From Flavobacterium sp. Root901 (GTDB taxonomy: Bacteria; Bacteroidota; Bacteroidia; Flavobacteriales; Flavobacteriaceae), in assembly GCF_001429765.1 (NCBI RefSeq), contig NZ_LMJB01000005.1, positions 436,549-500,548 of the forward strand: a stretch of DNA of 64,000 bases. Reading direction: 5' to 3'. Both the position numbers and the translations under genes were made by a program. Positions within the stretch are counted from its first letter, which is position 1, and each line of letters starts with the position of its first letter. The notes below the pieces were generated by a model that was given only the letters and a program-made list of their open reading frames with translations, did no database searches and had not been told where the DNA came from. Shown here one piece after another: positions 50,580 through 60,555 of the stretch.

Positions 50580-51947
50580 ATGTCACAAAAAATATTATTA
50601 GATAAAATCAATATTCCTGGTATTAAAACTTATGAAGTATATCGCCAAAATGGTGGTTATGCTTCTGTAGAAAAAGCGCTAAAAACACTTACACCAGACG
50701 AAGTAACTGAGGAAGTAAAAAAATCAGGTCTTAGAGGACGTGGTGGTGCTGGTTTCCCTGCCGGAATGAAATGGAGTTTTATTGACAAAAAATCCGGAAG
50801 ACCAAGACACTTAGTGTGTAATGCCGATGAGTCTGAACCTGGAACTTTCAAAGACCGCTTTTTGATGGAATATATTCCTCACTTATTGATTGAGGGAATG
50901 ATTACATCAAGTTATGCTTTGGGAGCTAACCTTTCGTATATCTACATTCGTGGAGAATATATGTGGGTATTCAAAATTTTAGAAAGAGCAATCGCCGAAG
51001 CTAAGGCCGCAGGCTGGTTAGGAAAAAATATATTAGGTTCAGGTTACGACCTTGAACTCCATGTTCACTGCGGAGCCGGAGCTTATATCTGTGGAGAAGA
51101 AACTGCACTTATTGAGTCTCTTGAGGGAAAAAGAGGAAATCCTCGTATTAAACCGCCATTCCCTGCTGTATCAGGACTTTGGGCAAACCCAACTGTAGTA
51201 AACAATGTTGAAACTATTGCAACGGTGCCTTGGATTGTAAACAATTCCGGAGATGATTATGCTAAAATTGGTATTGGTCGTTCTACAGGAACTAAATTAA
51301 TTTCTGCTTCTGGCCACATTAAAAATCCGGGAGTTTACGAAATTGAATTAGGTTTAAGTGTTGACGAATTCATGAATTCTGATGAATATTTAGGAGGAAT
51401 GTCTTCAAGCCGACCTTTGAAAGCATTTGTACCAGGAGGTTCTTCTGTGCCAATTTTACCAGCTGAATTAATTTTTAAAACAGCAAACGGAGAAGACCGT
51501 TTAATGACTTATGAATCTTTAAGTGATGGTGGTTTTGCTACAGGATCTATGTTAGGTTCAGGAGGATTTATCGTATATAATGATACAGCATGTGTTGTTA
51601 GAAACACTTGGAATTTTGCCCGTTTTTACCACCACGAATCTTGCGGACAATGTACTCCTTGCCGTGAAGGAACCGGATGGCTGGAAAAAATCTTATGGAG
51701 AATTGAAAACGGTCAGGGTCGTGAAGAAGATATCGAATTATTGTGGAGTATTCAAAGTAAAATCGAAGGAAACACAATTTGTCCTTTAGGTGACGCAGCG
51801 TCTTGGCCGGTAGCAGCCGCTATTCGCCACTTTAGAGATGAATTTGAATATCACGTTCGTTTCCCTGAAAAAATCAAAAACAGAGATCACTTTGTTGCTG
51901 AACCTTTTTCACAAGTTAAACACTTAGTAGGCAAACAAACAGTTTAA
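50580..51947 (+). CDS. nuoF: NADH-quinone oxidoreductase subunit F
   Basis: A 455-residue subunit that binds NADH and FMN and holds cluster N3. The nucleotide-binding run 'GLRGRGGAGFPAGMKW' and 'GAGAYICGEETALIESLEG' are intact, as are the cluster cysteines in 'ESCGQCTPCREGTGW' and the later 'NTICPLGD'. Its presence with NuoE shows a true NADH-oxidising complex rather than a ferredoxin-driven one. Confidence 0.97.
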   Translation: MSQKILLDKINIPGIKTYEVYRQNGGYASVEKALKTLTPDEVTEEVKKSGLRGRGGAGFPAGMKWSFIDKKSGRPRHLVCNADESEPGTFKDRFLMEYIPHLLIEGMITSSYALGANLSYIYIRGEYMWVFKILERAIAEAKAAGWLGKNILGSGYDLELHVHCGAGAYICGEETALIESLEGKRGNPRIKPPFPAVSGLWANPTVVNNVETIATVPWIVNNSGDDYAKIGIGRSTGTKLISASGHIKNPGVYEIELGLSVDEFMNSDEYLGGMSSSRPLKAFVPGGSSVPILPAELIFKTANGEDRLMTYESLSDGGFATGSMLGSGGFIVYNDTACVVRNTWNFARFYHHESCGQCTPCREGTGWLEKILWRIENGQGREEDIELLWSIQSKIEGNTICPLGDAASWPVAAAIRHFRDEFEYHVRFPEKIKNRDHFVAEPFSQVKHLVGKQTV

Positions 51948-51967
51948 AATATAGTTTCAAGTTTCAT

Positions 51968-52020
51968 GTTTTTTTAGTTTCAATTTCAACCTGAAACTTT
52001 AAACTTGAAACTAAAAAAAC
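51968..52020. repeat. TTTCAAG-type inverted repeat between nuoF and nuoG
   Basis: A perfect 16-bp arm at 51968-51983 pairs with 52005-52020. Just upstream GTTTCAAGTTTCATG repeats the TTTCA word at 7-nt spacing. Confidence 0.75.
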
Positions 52021-52031
52021 AAAATAAAGAG

Positions 52032-53060
52032 ATGAAAGTAACCATAGACGGTCAAAGTATAGACGTAGAACCAGGAACAACAATCCTGCAGGCTGCACGT
52101 ATGATTGGAGGGGATTTAGTACCGCCAGCCATGTGCTATTACTCAAAATTAAAAGGCAGCGGCGGTAAATGTCGTTGTTGTTTAGTTGAAGTTTCCAAAG
52201 GAAGCGAGGCTGACCCAAGACCAATGCCAAAATTAATGGCATCTTGCGTAACAGGATGTATGGACGGAATGGAAGTAAACAGCAAATCGTCTGCAAGAGT
52301 AACGGAAGCGCGTAAGTCTGTAACGGAATTTTTACTAATCAACCACCCATTAGACTGTCCTATTTGCGATCAGGCCGGGGAATGTGATTTACAAAATTTA
52401 AGTTTCGAGCACGGAAATCCGAAATCTCGTTTTATCGAAGAAAAAAGAACATTTGAACCAGAAGATATTGGTCCGAATATTCAACTGCATATGAACCGTT
52501 GTATCCTTTGCCAAAGATGTGTACAAGTTGCAGATCAATTAACAGACAACAGAGTTCACGGAGTATTAGACCGTGGTGACCACGCTAATATTTCTACAGG
52601 AATCTCTAAAGCAATTGACAATGAGTTTTCCGGAAACATGATTGACGTTTGTCCGGTTGGAGCTTTAACAGACAAAACTTTCCGTTTTAAATCAAGAGTT
52701 TGGTTTAATAAACCTTATAACGCACACAGAGAATGTACTACTCCGGGTTGCTGCGGTAAAACTACAGTTTGGATGTTTGGTGGAGAAATTCAACGTGTAA
52801 CGGGTCGTAAAGACGAGTATCATGAAGTTGAGGAATTCATTTGCAACAGCTGTCGTTTCGATCATAAAAATGTAAGTGACTGGGTTATTGAAGGTCCTAG
52901 AGAATTTGAAAAAGATTCTGTTATCAACCAAAATAACTACACTCAAAAACTAGAAAAAGTTGAAATCGATACTGAAAAGAACATTCTTTTAGGGCGCGAT
53001 GTTGACCGTAAAAAAATTAGTATGGCCGCAATTCCATTAACTACAAACGATAAAAAATAA
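52032..53060 (+). CDS. nuoG: NADH-quinone oxidoreductase subunit G, short form
   Basis: I start at ATG 52032 ('MKVTIDGQSIDVEPGTTIL'); the earlier in-frame ATG lies in the hairpin repeat. The 342-residue protein keeps the [2Fe-2S] domain (C35, C47, C50 and C72-type ligands), the His-Cys3 site 'HPLDCPICDQAGECDLQ' and the four-cysteine site 'CILCQRC...CPVGAL'. It ends soon after, so it lacks the large molybdopterin-oxidoreductase-like C-terminus of E. coli NuoG (about 900 residues). The frame is clean and nuoH starts 3 bp later, so this is a natural short form rather than a truncation. Confidence 0.93.
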   Translation: MKVTIDGQSIDVEPGTTILQAARMIGGDLVPPAMCYYSKLKGSGGKCRCCLVEVSKGSEADPRPMPKLMASCVTGCMDGMEVNSKSSARVTEARKSVTEFLLINHPLDCPICDQAGECDLQNLSFEHGNPKSRFIEEKRTFEPEDIGPNIQLHMNRCILCQRCVQVADQLTDNRVHGVLDRGDHANISTGISKAIDNEFSGNMIDVCPVGALTDKTFRFKSRVWFNKPYNAHRECTTPGCCGKTTVWMFGGEIQRVTGRKDEYHEVEEFICNSCRFDHKNVSDWVIEGPREFEKDSVINQNNYTQKLEKVEIDTEKNILLGRDVDRKKISMAAIPLTTNDKK

Positions 53061-53063
53061 GAA

Positions 53064-54116
53064 ATGGAAAGTGCATTTATTATAGAAAAAAGTGTTGTTA
53101 TTGTTATCGTTTTTGCGGTAACAATGATTATGGCAATGTATTCTACCTGGGCAGAACGTAAAGTTGCTGCTTTTCTTCAGGATCGTGTGGGGCCAAACCG
53201 TGCAGGATGGGGAGGATTATTACAGCCATTAGCTGATGGTATGAAATTATTCTCAAAAGAAGAGTTTTTTCCAAATACACCAAATAGATTTTTATTCGTT
53301 GTAGGCCCTGCAATCTCAATGAGTACGGCCTTAATGACCAGTGCTGTAATTCCGTGGGGAGACAGACTTCATATTTTTGGAAGAGAAGTAATCCTTCAGG
53401 CAACTGATATTAATATTGCTTTATTATACATTTTCGGAGTTCTTTCTGTTGGAGTTTATGGCATCATGATTGGAGGATGGGCTTCAAACAATAAATTCTC
53501 ATTAATGGGCGCAGTTCGTGCTGCTTCTCAAATGGTTTCTTATGAAGTTGCAATGGGATTATCGATGATTGCATTATTGATGATGACCGGAACAATGAGC
53601 TTAAAAGAAATATCATTACAGCAGTCTGAATGGCACTGGAATATATTATACCAGCCTCTTTCTTTTTTAATTTTCTTAATTTGCTCATTTGCAGAAACTA
53701 ACAGAACTCCATTTGACTTAGCAGAATGTGAGAGTGAATTAATTGGAGGTTATCACACAGAGTATTCATCAATGAAAATGGGATTCTATTTATTTGCTGA
53801 ATACGCAAGTATGTTTACTTCTGCAACTATTATTTCGGTATTATTCTTTGGAGGTTATAACTATCCGGGAATGCAGTGGATGGTAGAAAATGTTGGTGTA
53901 AATACCGCTAACATATTAGGAATAGCAGTATTGTTTGTAAAAATATGTTTCTTCATTTTCTTTTACATGTGGGTACGCTGGACAATTCCAAGATTTAGAT
54001 ATGACCAGTTAATGAACTTAGGATGGAGAATTTTAATTCCGCTTTCGATTATTAACATCATGATTACTGGTGCCGTTATATTAAGACACGATATTGCAGC
54101 AGCTTTAGGATTCTAA
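53064..54116 (+). CDS. nuoH: NADH-quinone oxidoreductase subunit H
   Basis: A 350-residue membrane subunit linking the quinone site to the proton pumps. Conserved segments are 'YSTWAERKVAAFLQDRVGPNRAGWGGLLQPLADGMKLFSKE' near the start and 'AETNRTPFDLAECESELIGGYHTEYS', whose acidic residues line the E-channel. About eight helices are seen. The 82-bp gap to nuoI holds a weak inverted repeat. Confidence 0.97.
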   Translation: MESAFIIEKSVVIVIVFAVTMIMAMYSTWAERKVAAFLQDRVGPNRAGWGGLLQPLADGMKLFSKEEFFPNTPNRFLFVVGPAISMSTALMTSAVIPWGDRLHIFGREVILQATDINIALLYIFGVLSVGVYGIMIGGWASNNKFSLMGAVRAASQMVSYEVAMGLSMIALLMMTGTMSLKEISLQQSEWHWNILYQPLSFLIFLICSFAETNRTPFDLAECESELIGGYHTEYSSMKMGFYLFAEYASMFTSATIISVLFFGGYNYPGMQWMVENVGVNTANILGIAVLFVKICFFIFFYMWVRWTIPRFRYDQLMNLGWRILIPLSIINIMITGAVILRHDIAAALGF

Positions 54117-54149
54117 GAACCGTAATTGGCTTCAAATAAAAACAAAATA

Positions 54150-54179
54150 GATTTGAATTTGACTGATCAAATTTGAATC
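54150..54179. repeat. Short inverted repeat between nuoH and nuoI
   Basis: GATTTGAATTTGA (54150-54162) pairs with TCAAATTTGAATC (54167-54179) at 11 of 13 positions; a weaker member of the heptamer class. Confidence 0.5.
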
Positions 54180-54198
54180 ATAAATTATAATAGTAAAA

Positions 54199-54744
54199 AT
54201 GTCAATAGAAACTATATCATTATCGGGTAGAAAAAAGGTGGTGTCAAATAAGGACATGACTTTTATTGAACGATTGTATCTTGTGGCGATTATAAAAGGT
54301 TTGTTTATTACGCTTAAACACCTTTTTAGAAAAAAAGTTACGATTCATTATCCTGAACAGGTTCGTACGATGAGTCCGGTTTATCGTGGCCAGCATATGC
54401 TGAAGCGTGATGAGCAGGGCCGTGAGAATTGTACTGCCTGCGGATTGTGTGCTTTATCTTGTCCTGCGGAAGCTATTACAATGAAAGCCGGAGAACGCAG
54501 ACCAGATGAAAAACATTTGTACAGAGAAGAAAAATATGCTGAAATCTATGAGATTAATATGCTTCGTTGTATTTTCTGTGGTTTATGTGAAGAAGCCTGT
54601 CCAAAAGATGCTATCTACTTAACAACATCTAAGGTATTAGTTCCTGCTAGTTATGACAGAGAAGATTTCATTTTTGGAAAAGACAAATTAGTAATGCCTT
54701 TAGAAATGGCAATTAAAAATACTCAACTTAATAACGCTAACTAA
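54199..54744 (+). CDS. nuoI: NADH-quinone oxidoreductase subunit I
   Basis: A 181-residue ferredoxin-like subunit with two [4Fe-4S] sites (N6a and N6b): 'CTACGLCALSCPAEAI' and 'CIFCGLCEEACPKDAI'. It connects NuoG to NuoB electronically. Its last base is shared with the nuoJ start codon (TAATG overlap), showing coupled translation. Confidence 0.97.
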   Translation: MSIETISLSGRKKVVSNKDMTFIERLYLVAIIKGLFITLKHLFRKKVTIHYPEQVRTMSPVYRGQHMLKRDEQGRENCTACGLCALSCPAEAITMKAGERRPDEKHLYREEKYAEIYEINMLRCIFCGLCEEACPKDAIYLTTSKVLVPASYDREDFIFGKDKLVMPLEMAIKNTQLNNAN

Positions 54745-55283
54745 TGATACACATTCCAGATCTTGCAAACGCAACTCCTGTAGGAGTAATATTTTGTATC
54801 TTAGCGTTTATTACGGTAATTACGGCTTTCATGACAATTTTTAGCCGAAATCCAATTCACTCTGCTATTTATTTAGTGATTTGTTTCTTCTCAATTGCCG
54901 GTCATTATTTATTATTGAATTCTCAATTTTTAGCTGTTGTCCATATAATAGTGTACTCTGGAGCGATTATGATTTTGTTCCTGTTTACGATCATGCTTAT
55001 GAACTTAAACGAACAAAAAGATGTTCACAGACCCCGAATTACTCGTTTAGGAGCTATTGTTTCTTTTTGTTTGATTGTTATTGTTTTAATTGCAATTTTC
55101 ATCAATTCAAAACCAATTGTAGGAGATTACGATTCGACCGGAGAAGATTTCCAATCTATTAAAGTATTGGGTAAAATATTGTTGAACGAATATATGGTGC
55201 CTTTTGAATTTGCTTCGATTTTACTTTTGGTTGCGATGATTGGAACTGTATTATTGTCTAAAAAAGAAAAATTAAATAAATAA
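54744..55283 (+). CDS. nuoJ: NADH-quinone oxidoreductase subunit J
   Basis: A 179-residue membrane subunit with five helices. The central helix '[23 protein letters not shown]' contains the pi-bulge-type segment typical of ND6/NuoJ. Start and stop overlap the neighbours by one base on each side. Confidence 0.93.
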   Translation: MIHIPDLANATPVGVIFCILAFITVITAFMTIFSRNPIHSAIYLVICFFSIAGHYLLLNSQFLAVVHIIVYSGAIMILFLFTIMLMNLNEQKDVHRPRITRLGAIVSFCLIVIVLIAIFINSKPIVGDYDSTGEDFQSIKVLGKILLNEYMVPFEFASILLLVAMIGTVLLSKKEKLNK

Positions 55284-55603
55284 TGGGTAATATATTAAAT
55301 CAAATAGGTATTGAAAATTACATCTTTTTAAGTGTTGTACTTTTTTGTATTGGTGTTTTTGGTGTATTGTACAGACGAAATTCAATTATCGTTTTCATGT
55401 CTATCGAAATTATGCTTAATGCAGTAAACCTTTTATTTGTGGCTTTTTCAACATACCATCAGGATGCTCAGGGACAAGTTTTTGTATTCTTTTCGATGGC
55501 TGTTGCAGCTGCTGAAGTTGCAGTAGGACTGGCGATTTTAGTTGCTATTTTTAGAAACATCGGCTCAATTAGTATCGATAATTTAAAAAACTTAAAAGGA
55601 TAA
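55283..55603 (+). CDS. nuoK: NADH-quinone oxidoreductase subunit K
   Basis: A 106-residue membrane subunit with three helices. The buried glutamates of the ND4L family lie in '[17 protein letters not shown]' and '[17 protein letters not shown]'. nuoL starts 7 bp later. Confidence 0.94.
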   Translation: MGNILNQIGIENYIFLSVVLFCIGVFGVLYRRNSIIVFMSIEIMLNAVNLLFVAFSTYHQDAQGQVFVFFSMAVAAAEVAVGLAILVAIFRNIGSISIDNLKNLKG

Positions 55604-55610
55604 AATAGAA

Positions 55611-57494
55611 ATGGATACCAATTTAGCTTTAGTTTTAGTTTTAGCTCCTTTTTTAGGATTTTTAATCAATGTTTTCTTTGGAAAAAGCTTAGGGAAAACA
55701 GTTTCGGGAATCATCGGAACTGCTGCCGTGGCTGTTTCTTTTATAATTACACTTGTTCTTTTTAATCAAATAACTTCAACGGGAAAAGGAATTGAAGTTA
55801 CTTTATTTGACTGGATTCAAATTAGTAATCTAAAAATCAATCTTGGATTTTTATTAGATCAATTATCAGTTCTTTGGCTGCTTTTCGTAACCGGAATTGG
55901 ATCTTTGATTCATTTATACTCTATCAGTTACATGCATGATGATGAGAATATGCACAAGTTCTTCGCATATTTAAATCTGTTCGTATTCTTTATGATTACA
56001 CTTGTAATTGGAAGCAACTTATTAGTATTATTTATTGGCTGGGAAGGTGTTGGACTATGTTCTTACCTTTTAATTGGATTTTGGCATAAAAATCAGGATT
56101 ACAATGACGCAGCAAAAAAAGCTTTCATTATGAACAGAATTGGAGATTTAGGTCTTTTAATTGGTATGTTCATTATTGGTTCAATGTTTTCTACTTTAGA
56201 TTATGGAGCTTTAAAAACTGCAATTACCGGGGCATCTAACTTAAATTTACCGTTACTGTCTTTAGCGGCTTTGTGTTTGTTTATTGGAGCTTGTGGTAAA
56301 TCTGCTCAAATTCCGTTATACACTTGGCTTCCAGATGCGATGGCAGGTCCTACTCCTGTTTCTGCATTAATTCACGCAGCAACAATGGTTACTGCTGGTA
56401 TTTTTATGGTGACAAGATTAAACTTTGTTTTTGATCTTGCATCAGATGTACAAACTGTAATTGCAATTATTGGTGCTGTAACGTCATTAGTAGCGGCTAC
56501 CATTGGTTTAGTTCAAACTGATATTAAAAAAGTATTGGCATATTCTACAGTTTCTCAATTAGGATTAATGTTTTTAGCATTAGGATTTGGGGCTTATGAA
56601 GTTGCTGTTTTTCATGTAATTACGCATGCTTTCTTTAAAGCTTGTTTATTCTTAGGTTCCGGTTCAGTTATACACGGTTTACACGGTGAACAGGATATGC
56701 GCAAAATGGGCGGATTGCGTAAAGCAATGCCTGTTACTTTCTGGACAATGCTGGTTTCTTCATTGGCTATTTCAGGTGTTCCGTTTTTCTCTGGTTTCTT
56801 TTCAAAAGACGAAATTTTACTGACAGCATTCCACCATAGTATTCCATTATACATTGTTGGTTCTATTGCTTCCATCATGACAGCTTTCTATATGTTTAGA
56901 TTAATGTTCTTAACTTTCTTTAAAGAATTTAGAGGAACAGAACAGCAAAAACATCATCTACATGAAAGCGATGGTTTAATTACTTTTCCTTTAATGATTT
57001 TAGCTCTTTTAGCAACTTTCGGCGGATTGATCAGTTTACCTGGAAACAGCTGGCTAAATGAATATTTAGCTCCGCTTTTCACTAAAGCAGCTGGCGAAGA
57101 ACATCATTTAGGCCCAACAGAATACTCTTTGATGGGTGTTGCAGTTTTAGGTGGTTTATTAGGAATTTTAATTGCTTATATCAAATATTTCAAACAAGAT
57201 AATGTTCCTGAATCTGATGAAAACATTACTGGTGTAACAAAAGTTCTTTATAACAAATATTATGTAGATGAAATTTACGATGCGATTTTTGTTCGTTCTG
57301 TAAATACATTATCAAGATTCTTTAGAGACTATATTGAAACCGGATTGTCTGCAGTTGTTTTTGGATTAGGAAAAGCAGCTAACGAATTAGCGTTTCAGGG
57401 TAAAAAACTACAAACAGGAAGTATCGGATTATATCTTTTTGCTTTTGTTTTAGGTCTTTGTGCCATTGTTTCTTATATATTTTTAGCTCAATAA
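55611..57494 (+). CDS. nuoL: NADH-quinone oxidoreductase subunit L
   Basis: A 627-residue antiporter-like proton-pumping subunit. 'FIGWEGVGLCSYLLIGFWHKNQDYNDAAKKAFIMNRIGD' and 'LPDAMAGPTPVSALIHAATMVTAG' are the usual core helices, with Glu and Lys of the proton path. The C-terminus carries the long lateral helix and a last anchor. Length is normal. nuoM follows after 10 bp. Confidence 0.97.
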   Translation: MDTNLALVLVLAPFLGFLINVFFGKSLGKTVSGIIGTAAVAVSFIITLVLFNQITSTGKGIEVTLFDWIQISNLKINLGFLLDQLSVLWLLFVTGIGSLIHLYSISYMHDDENMHKFFAYLNLFVFFMITLVIGSNLLVLFIGWEGVGLCSYLLIGFWHKNQDYNDAAKKAFIMNRIGDLGLLIGMFIIGSMFSTLDYGALKTAITGASNLNLPLLSLAALCLFIGACGKSAQIPLYTWLPDAMAGPTPVSALIHAATMVTAGIFMVTRLNFVFDLASDVQTVIAIIGAVTSLVAATIGLVQTDIKKVLAYSTVSQLGLMFLALGFGAYEVAVFHVITHAFFKACLFLGSGSVIHGLHGEQDMRKMGGLRKAMPVTFWTMLVSSLAISGVPFFSGFFSKDEILLTAFHHSIPLYIVGSIASIMTAFYMFRLMFLTFFKEFRGTEQQKHHLHESDGLITFPLMILALLATFGGLISLPGNSWLNEYLAPLFTKAAGEEHHLGPTEYSLMGVAVLGGLLGILIAYIKYFKQDNVPESDENITGVTKVLYNKYYVDEIYDAIFVRSVNTLSRFFRDYIETGLSAVVFGLGKAANELAFQGKKLQTGSIGLYLFAFVLGLCAIVSYIFLAQ

Positions 57495-57504
57495 TTTTAT
57501 AACT

Positions 57505-58944
57505 ATGAACGTTTCTCTTATATTAATTATTCTTTTAGTTGGTGCATTTATCACCTATTTTGCCGGTGACAAACTCGCTTCAAAAGTAGCTTTGTTCTTT
57601 AGTTTGGCAGCTCTAGGCTGTTCGGTTGTATTGTTAAACCATTTTAATGCTGGAGAAAATATCAGCCTTATCAATGCGTGGATTACACAGCCTAAAATTT
57701 CATTTGCGCTAAATGCAGACGGATTAGCTCTTGCAATGCTTTTATTGACAACAGCGCTGACTCCAATTATTATATTCTCTTCTTTTGGGAATGAATATAA
57801 AAATGCAAAAGCTTTTTATGCTTTAATTTTGTTTATGGCATTTGCAATGACAGGAACTTTCCTCGCTGCAGATGGTCTTTTATATTATATTTTCTGGGAA
57901 TTAGCACTTGTTCCTATTTATTTTATTGCTCTTATCTGGGGTAACGGAGATGCAGAAGAGCGCAGAAAAGCTGTGGTTAAATTCTTTATTTACACACTTG
58001 CCGGTTCATTATTTATGCTGACAGCTTTTATCTATTTATACCAAAAAACAGGTTCTTTCTTAATAGAAGATTTATATAAGGTACAATTATCAGCTTGTGA
58101 ACAACTTTGGATTTTCCTTGCCTTCTTTCTTGCTTATGCAATTAAAATTCCAATTATTCCTTTTCATACATGGCAGGCAAACGTATACCAAAAAGCACCA
58201 ACTGTTGGAACAATGCTTTTATCTGGTATCATGTTAAAAATGGGACTTTACAGCGTTATCAGATGGCAATTGCCAATTGCACCTCTTGCTGCAAAAGAAT
58301 ATATGGATATTTTTATTGCTTTAGGAATTGCAGGTGTTATCTACGGATCAATTGTAGCTTTAAGACAAAAAGATTTAAAGAAATTATTAGCGTATTCATC
58401 TCTTGCTCACGTTGGATTAATTGCTGCCGGATCTTACACTTTAACTCTTGATGGTTTACGCGGAGCAGTTTTACAAATGATTGCCCACGGTTTTGTGGTC
58501 GTGGGATTATTCTACGCTGCAGAAATTATTTATAGAAGATTTGAAACCAGAGAAATTGCTGAATTAGGCGGAATCCGTACACAATCGCCAAAATTCGCTT
58601 CTATGTTTTTAATTTTGGTTTTAGCCTCAGTCGCTTTACCTACGACTTTTAACTTTGTTGGAGAGTTTACTGTATTATATAGTCTTTCTCAAATAAACAT
58701 TTGGTTTGCAGTTTTAGGCGGAACAACGATTATTTTAGGAGCTTACTATATGCTTAAAATGTTCCAGAATGTAATGCTTGGTCAAACAAATTCAAAAGTT
58801 TTTGCAGATGTTTCTGTTAACGAAGGAATTTCTATGGTAGCGATAATTGCTGTTTTAATATTCTTTGGATTTTATCCAAAACCAATTACAGATTTAATCA
58901 CTCCAAGTTTAGAAACGATTTTAAACGTTATCAATAAAAATTAA
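57505..58944 (+). CDS. nuoM: NADH-quinone oxidoreductase subunit M
   Basis: A 479-residue antiporter-like subunit, 14 helices. The functional glutamate is in 'YYIFWELALVPIYFIALIWG' and the lysine region in 'LAYAIKIPIIPFHTWQANVYQKAPTVGTMLLSG'. 'KKLLAYSSLAHVGLI' is also conserved. nuoN follows after 56 bp. Confidence 0.96.
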   Translation: MNVSLILIILLVGAFITYFAGDKLASKVALFFSLAALGCSVVLLNHFNAGENISLINAWITQPKISFALNADGLALAMLLLTTALTPIIIFSSFGNEYKNAKAFYALILFMAFAMTGTFLAADGLLYYIFWELALVPIYFIALIWGNGDAEERRKAVVKFFIYTLAGSLFMLTAFIYLYQKTGSFLIEDLYKVQLSACEQLWIFLAFFLAYAIKIPIIPFHTWQANVYQKAPTVGTMLLSGIMLKMGLYSVIRWQLPIAPLAAKEYMDIFIALGIAGVIYGSIVALRQKDLKKLLAYSSLAHVGLIAAGSYTLTLDGLRGAVLQMIAHGFVVVGLFYAAEIIYRRFETREIAELGGIRTQSPKFASMFLILVLASVALPTTFNFVGEFTVLYSLSQINIWFAVLGGTTIILGAYYMLKMFQNVMLGQTNSKVFADVSVNEGISMVAIIAVLIFFGFYPKPITDLITPSLETILNVINKN

Positions 58945-59000
58945 TATTTTAAATAAAATAAATTAGGGCGTTTTAGATTTCCTAAATCAAAAAAACAAAA

Positions 59001-60392
59001 ATGAATACATTAATAGCTATAACAGGATTGGGTATTTTCTGCCTATTGTTTGAAATTCTAAATTTTAGAAAGGGCATTGTTCCGTTTACCATTTTGGGTT
59101 TACTGGGTGTCTTAGCGCTTAACTATTATGAATTTGGAACAACGGCAAGTTATTACAATAATATGATTACAGTAAGTAAGTTCTCTACTTCTTTCTCATC
59201 ATTATTTATCGTTCTGACTATTTTCCTTGTAGCATTAAGTCATAATTTTTACGAAAACCATCAGACAAAAATTTCTGATTATATTGCCATAAAAGTGTTT
59301 TTACTGGCTGGAGCTGTTGCTATGGTTTCTTTTGGAAACTTAGCAATGTTTTTCCTTGGAATTGAAATTTTGTCCATCGCATTATATGTTCTTGCAGCAA
59401 GTGATCGTTTAAATATTAAAAGTAACGAAGCGGGTATGAAGTATTTCTTAATGGGATCTTTTGCATCAGGAATTATTTTATTTGGTATTTGTTTGATTTA
59501 CGGAGCTATGGGAACTTTTGATATTGCAGAAATTCACGAAAGTTCGTTATCTGCTGAATTGCCAATCTGGTTTCCAATCGGAATGATTTTAATGACTATT
59601 GGAATGTTCTTTAAAGTAGCTGCTGTACCGTTTCATTTTTGGGCACCAGACGTTTACGAAGGATCGCCTGCTTTAACAACAGCTTTAATGAGTACTTTGG
59701 CAAAAGTTGTAGCAATTGCGACATTGTTCAAATTGGTTTCAGGATTAAATTTAATTCCTTCTTTGGAAAATCAGGATCTTTTAGGAACTTTTGAAAACAT
59801 TATAATTGTAATTTCAATTGCCTCTATGACGGTTGGAAATATAATGGCTTTACGTCAGGTAAATGTAAAACGTATGCTGGCATTCTCAGGAATTTCTCAT
59901 GCAGGTTTCATGTTAATGACATTTTTAAGCATCGCAACTTCTGCAGGAGTTTTATTATACTATACTGCAGCGTATGCTTTAGCAGGGATTGCTGCATTCA
60001 GTGTGATTTTATATGTTTGTAAAAATCAGGATAATGAAGATATTACAAACTTTCACGGATTAGGAAAAACAAATCCTTTATTGGCCGCAATATTGACTGG
60101 TTCATTATTATCTATGGCCGGTATTCCAATTTTCTCAGGATTCTTTGCAAAATTATTCCTGTTTGATCAGGTGCTTCATGCAGGTTATATAGCGATCGTA
60201 ATTGTTGCTGTAATTAACTCTATAATAAGCGTTGGCTACTATTTCAAACTAATATTGGCAATGTATTCTAAGGAACCAAATGAAGAAAGGACAGGAAAAC
60301 CATTTCTTATTTATGCCGTTGCAGTAGTTTCAATTGGTTTAAATATTGCTTTAGGTTTATTCCCTTCATTAGTTTTAGATCTTTTAAAATAG
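59001..60392 (+). CDS. nuoN: NADH-quinone oxidoreductase subunit N
   Basis: A 463-residue antiporter-like subunit, the last gene of the complex I operon. Core segments are 'FLGIEILSIALYVLAASDRLNIKSNEAGMKYFLMGSFASGI' and 'FKVAAVPFHFWAPDVYEGSP'. A terminator lies 24 nt beyond the stop, closing a set of all fourteen subunits in the canonical A-to-N order. Confidence 0.96.
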   Translation: MNTLIAITGLGIFCLLFEILNFRKGIVPFTILGLLGVLALNYYEFGTTASYYNNMITVSKFSTSFSSLFIVLTIFLVALSHNFYENHQTKISDYIAIKVFLLAGAVAMVSFGNLAMFFLGIEILSIALYVLAASDRLNIKSNEAGMKYFLMGSFASGIILFGICLIYGAMGTFDIAEIHESSLSAELPIWFPIGMILMTIGMFFKVAAVPFHFWAPDVYEGSPALTTALMSTLAKVVAIATLFKLVSGLNLIPSLENQDLLGTFENIIIVISIASMTVGNIMALRQVNVKRMLAFSGISHAGFMLMTFLSIATSAGVLLYYTAAYALAGIAAFSVILYVCKNQDNEDITNFHGLGKTNPLLAAILTGSLLSMAGIPIFSGFFAKLFLFDQVLHAGYIAIVIVAVINSIISVGYYFKLILAMYSKEPNEERTGKPFLIYAVAVVSIGLNIALGLFPSLVLDLLK

Positions 60393-60415
60393 AATTTTAA
60401 AATTAAAAATATAAA

Positions 60416-60446
60416 AAATCCATCAAGAGTTTCTTTTGATGGATTT
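60416..60446 (+). terminator. Terminator of the nuo operon
   Basis: AAATCCATCAA pairs with TTGATGGATTT around a 9-nt loop, then a weak T-run. Confidence 0.7.
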
Positions 60447-60525
60447 GTTATATTATATAAGGTTTCAAAAGAAAAATTCATGTTAAAAATTTAAGTTTAA
60501 CCCTATAGACTTCAAAAAAACTCCA

Positions 60526-60533
60526 TATATTTG
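60526..60533 (+). promoter_or_regulatory. -7 box before the Bax-inhibitor-1 gene
   Basis: TATATTTG matches TAnnTTTG, 22 bp ahead of the ATG. No clear -33 box. Confidence 0.5.
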
Positions 60534-60555
60534 GGTTCACTAAAAGCATAAAACT

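Noticed and set aside
52032..53060. Frameshift or truncation of nuoG
   Set aside because: No remnant of the missing domain is found downstream; nuoH begins 3 bp after the stop, and the rest of the operon is intact.
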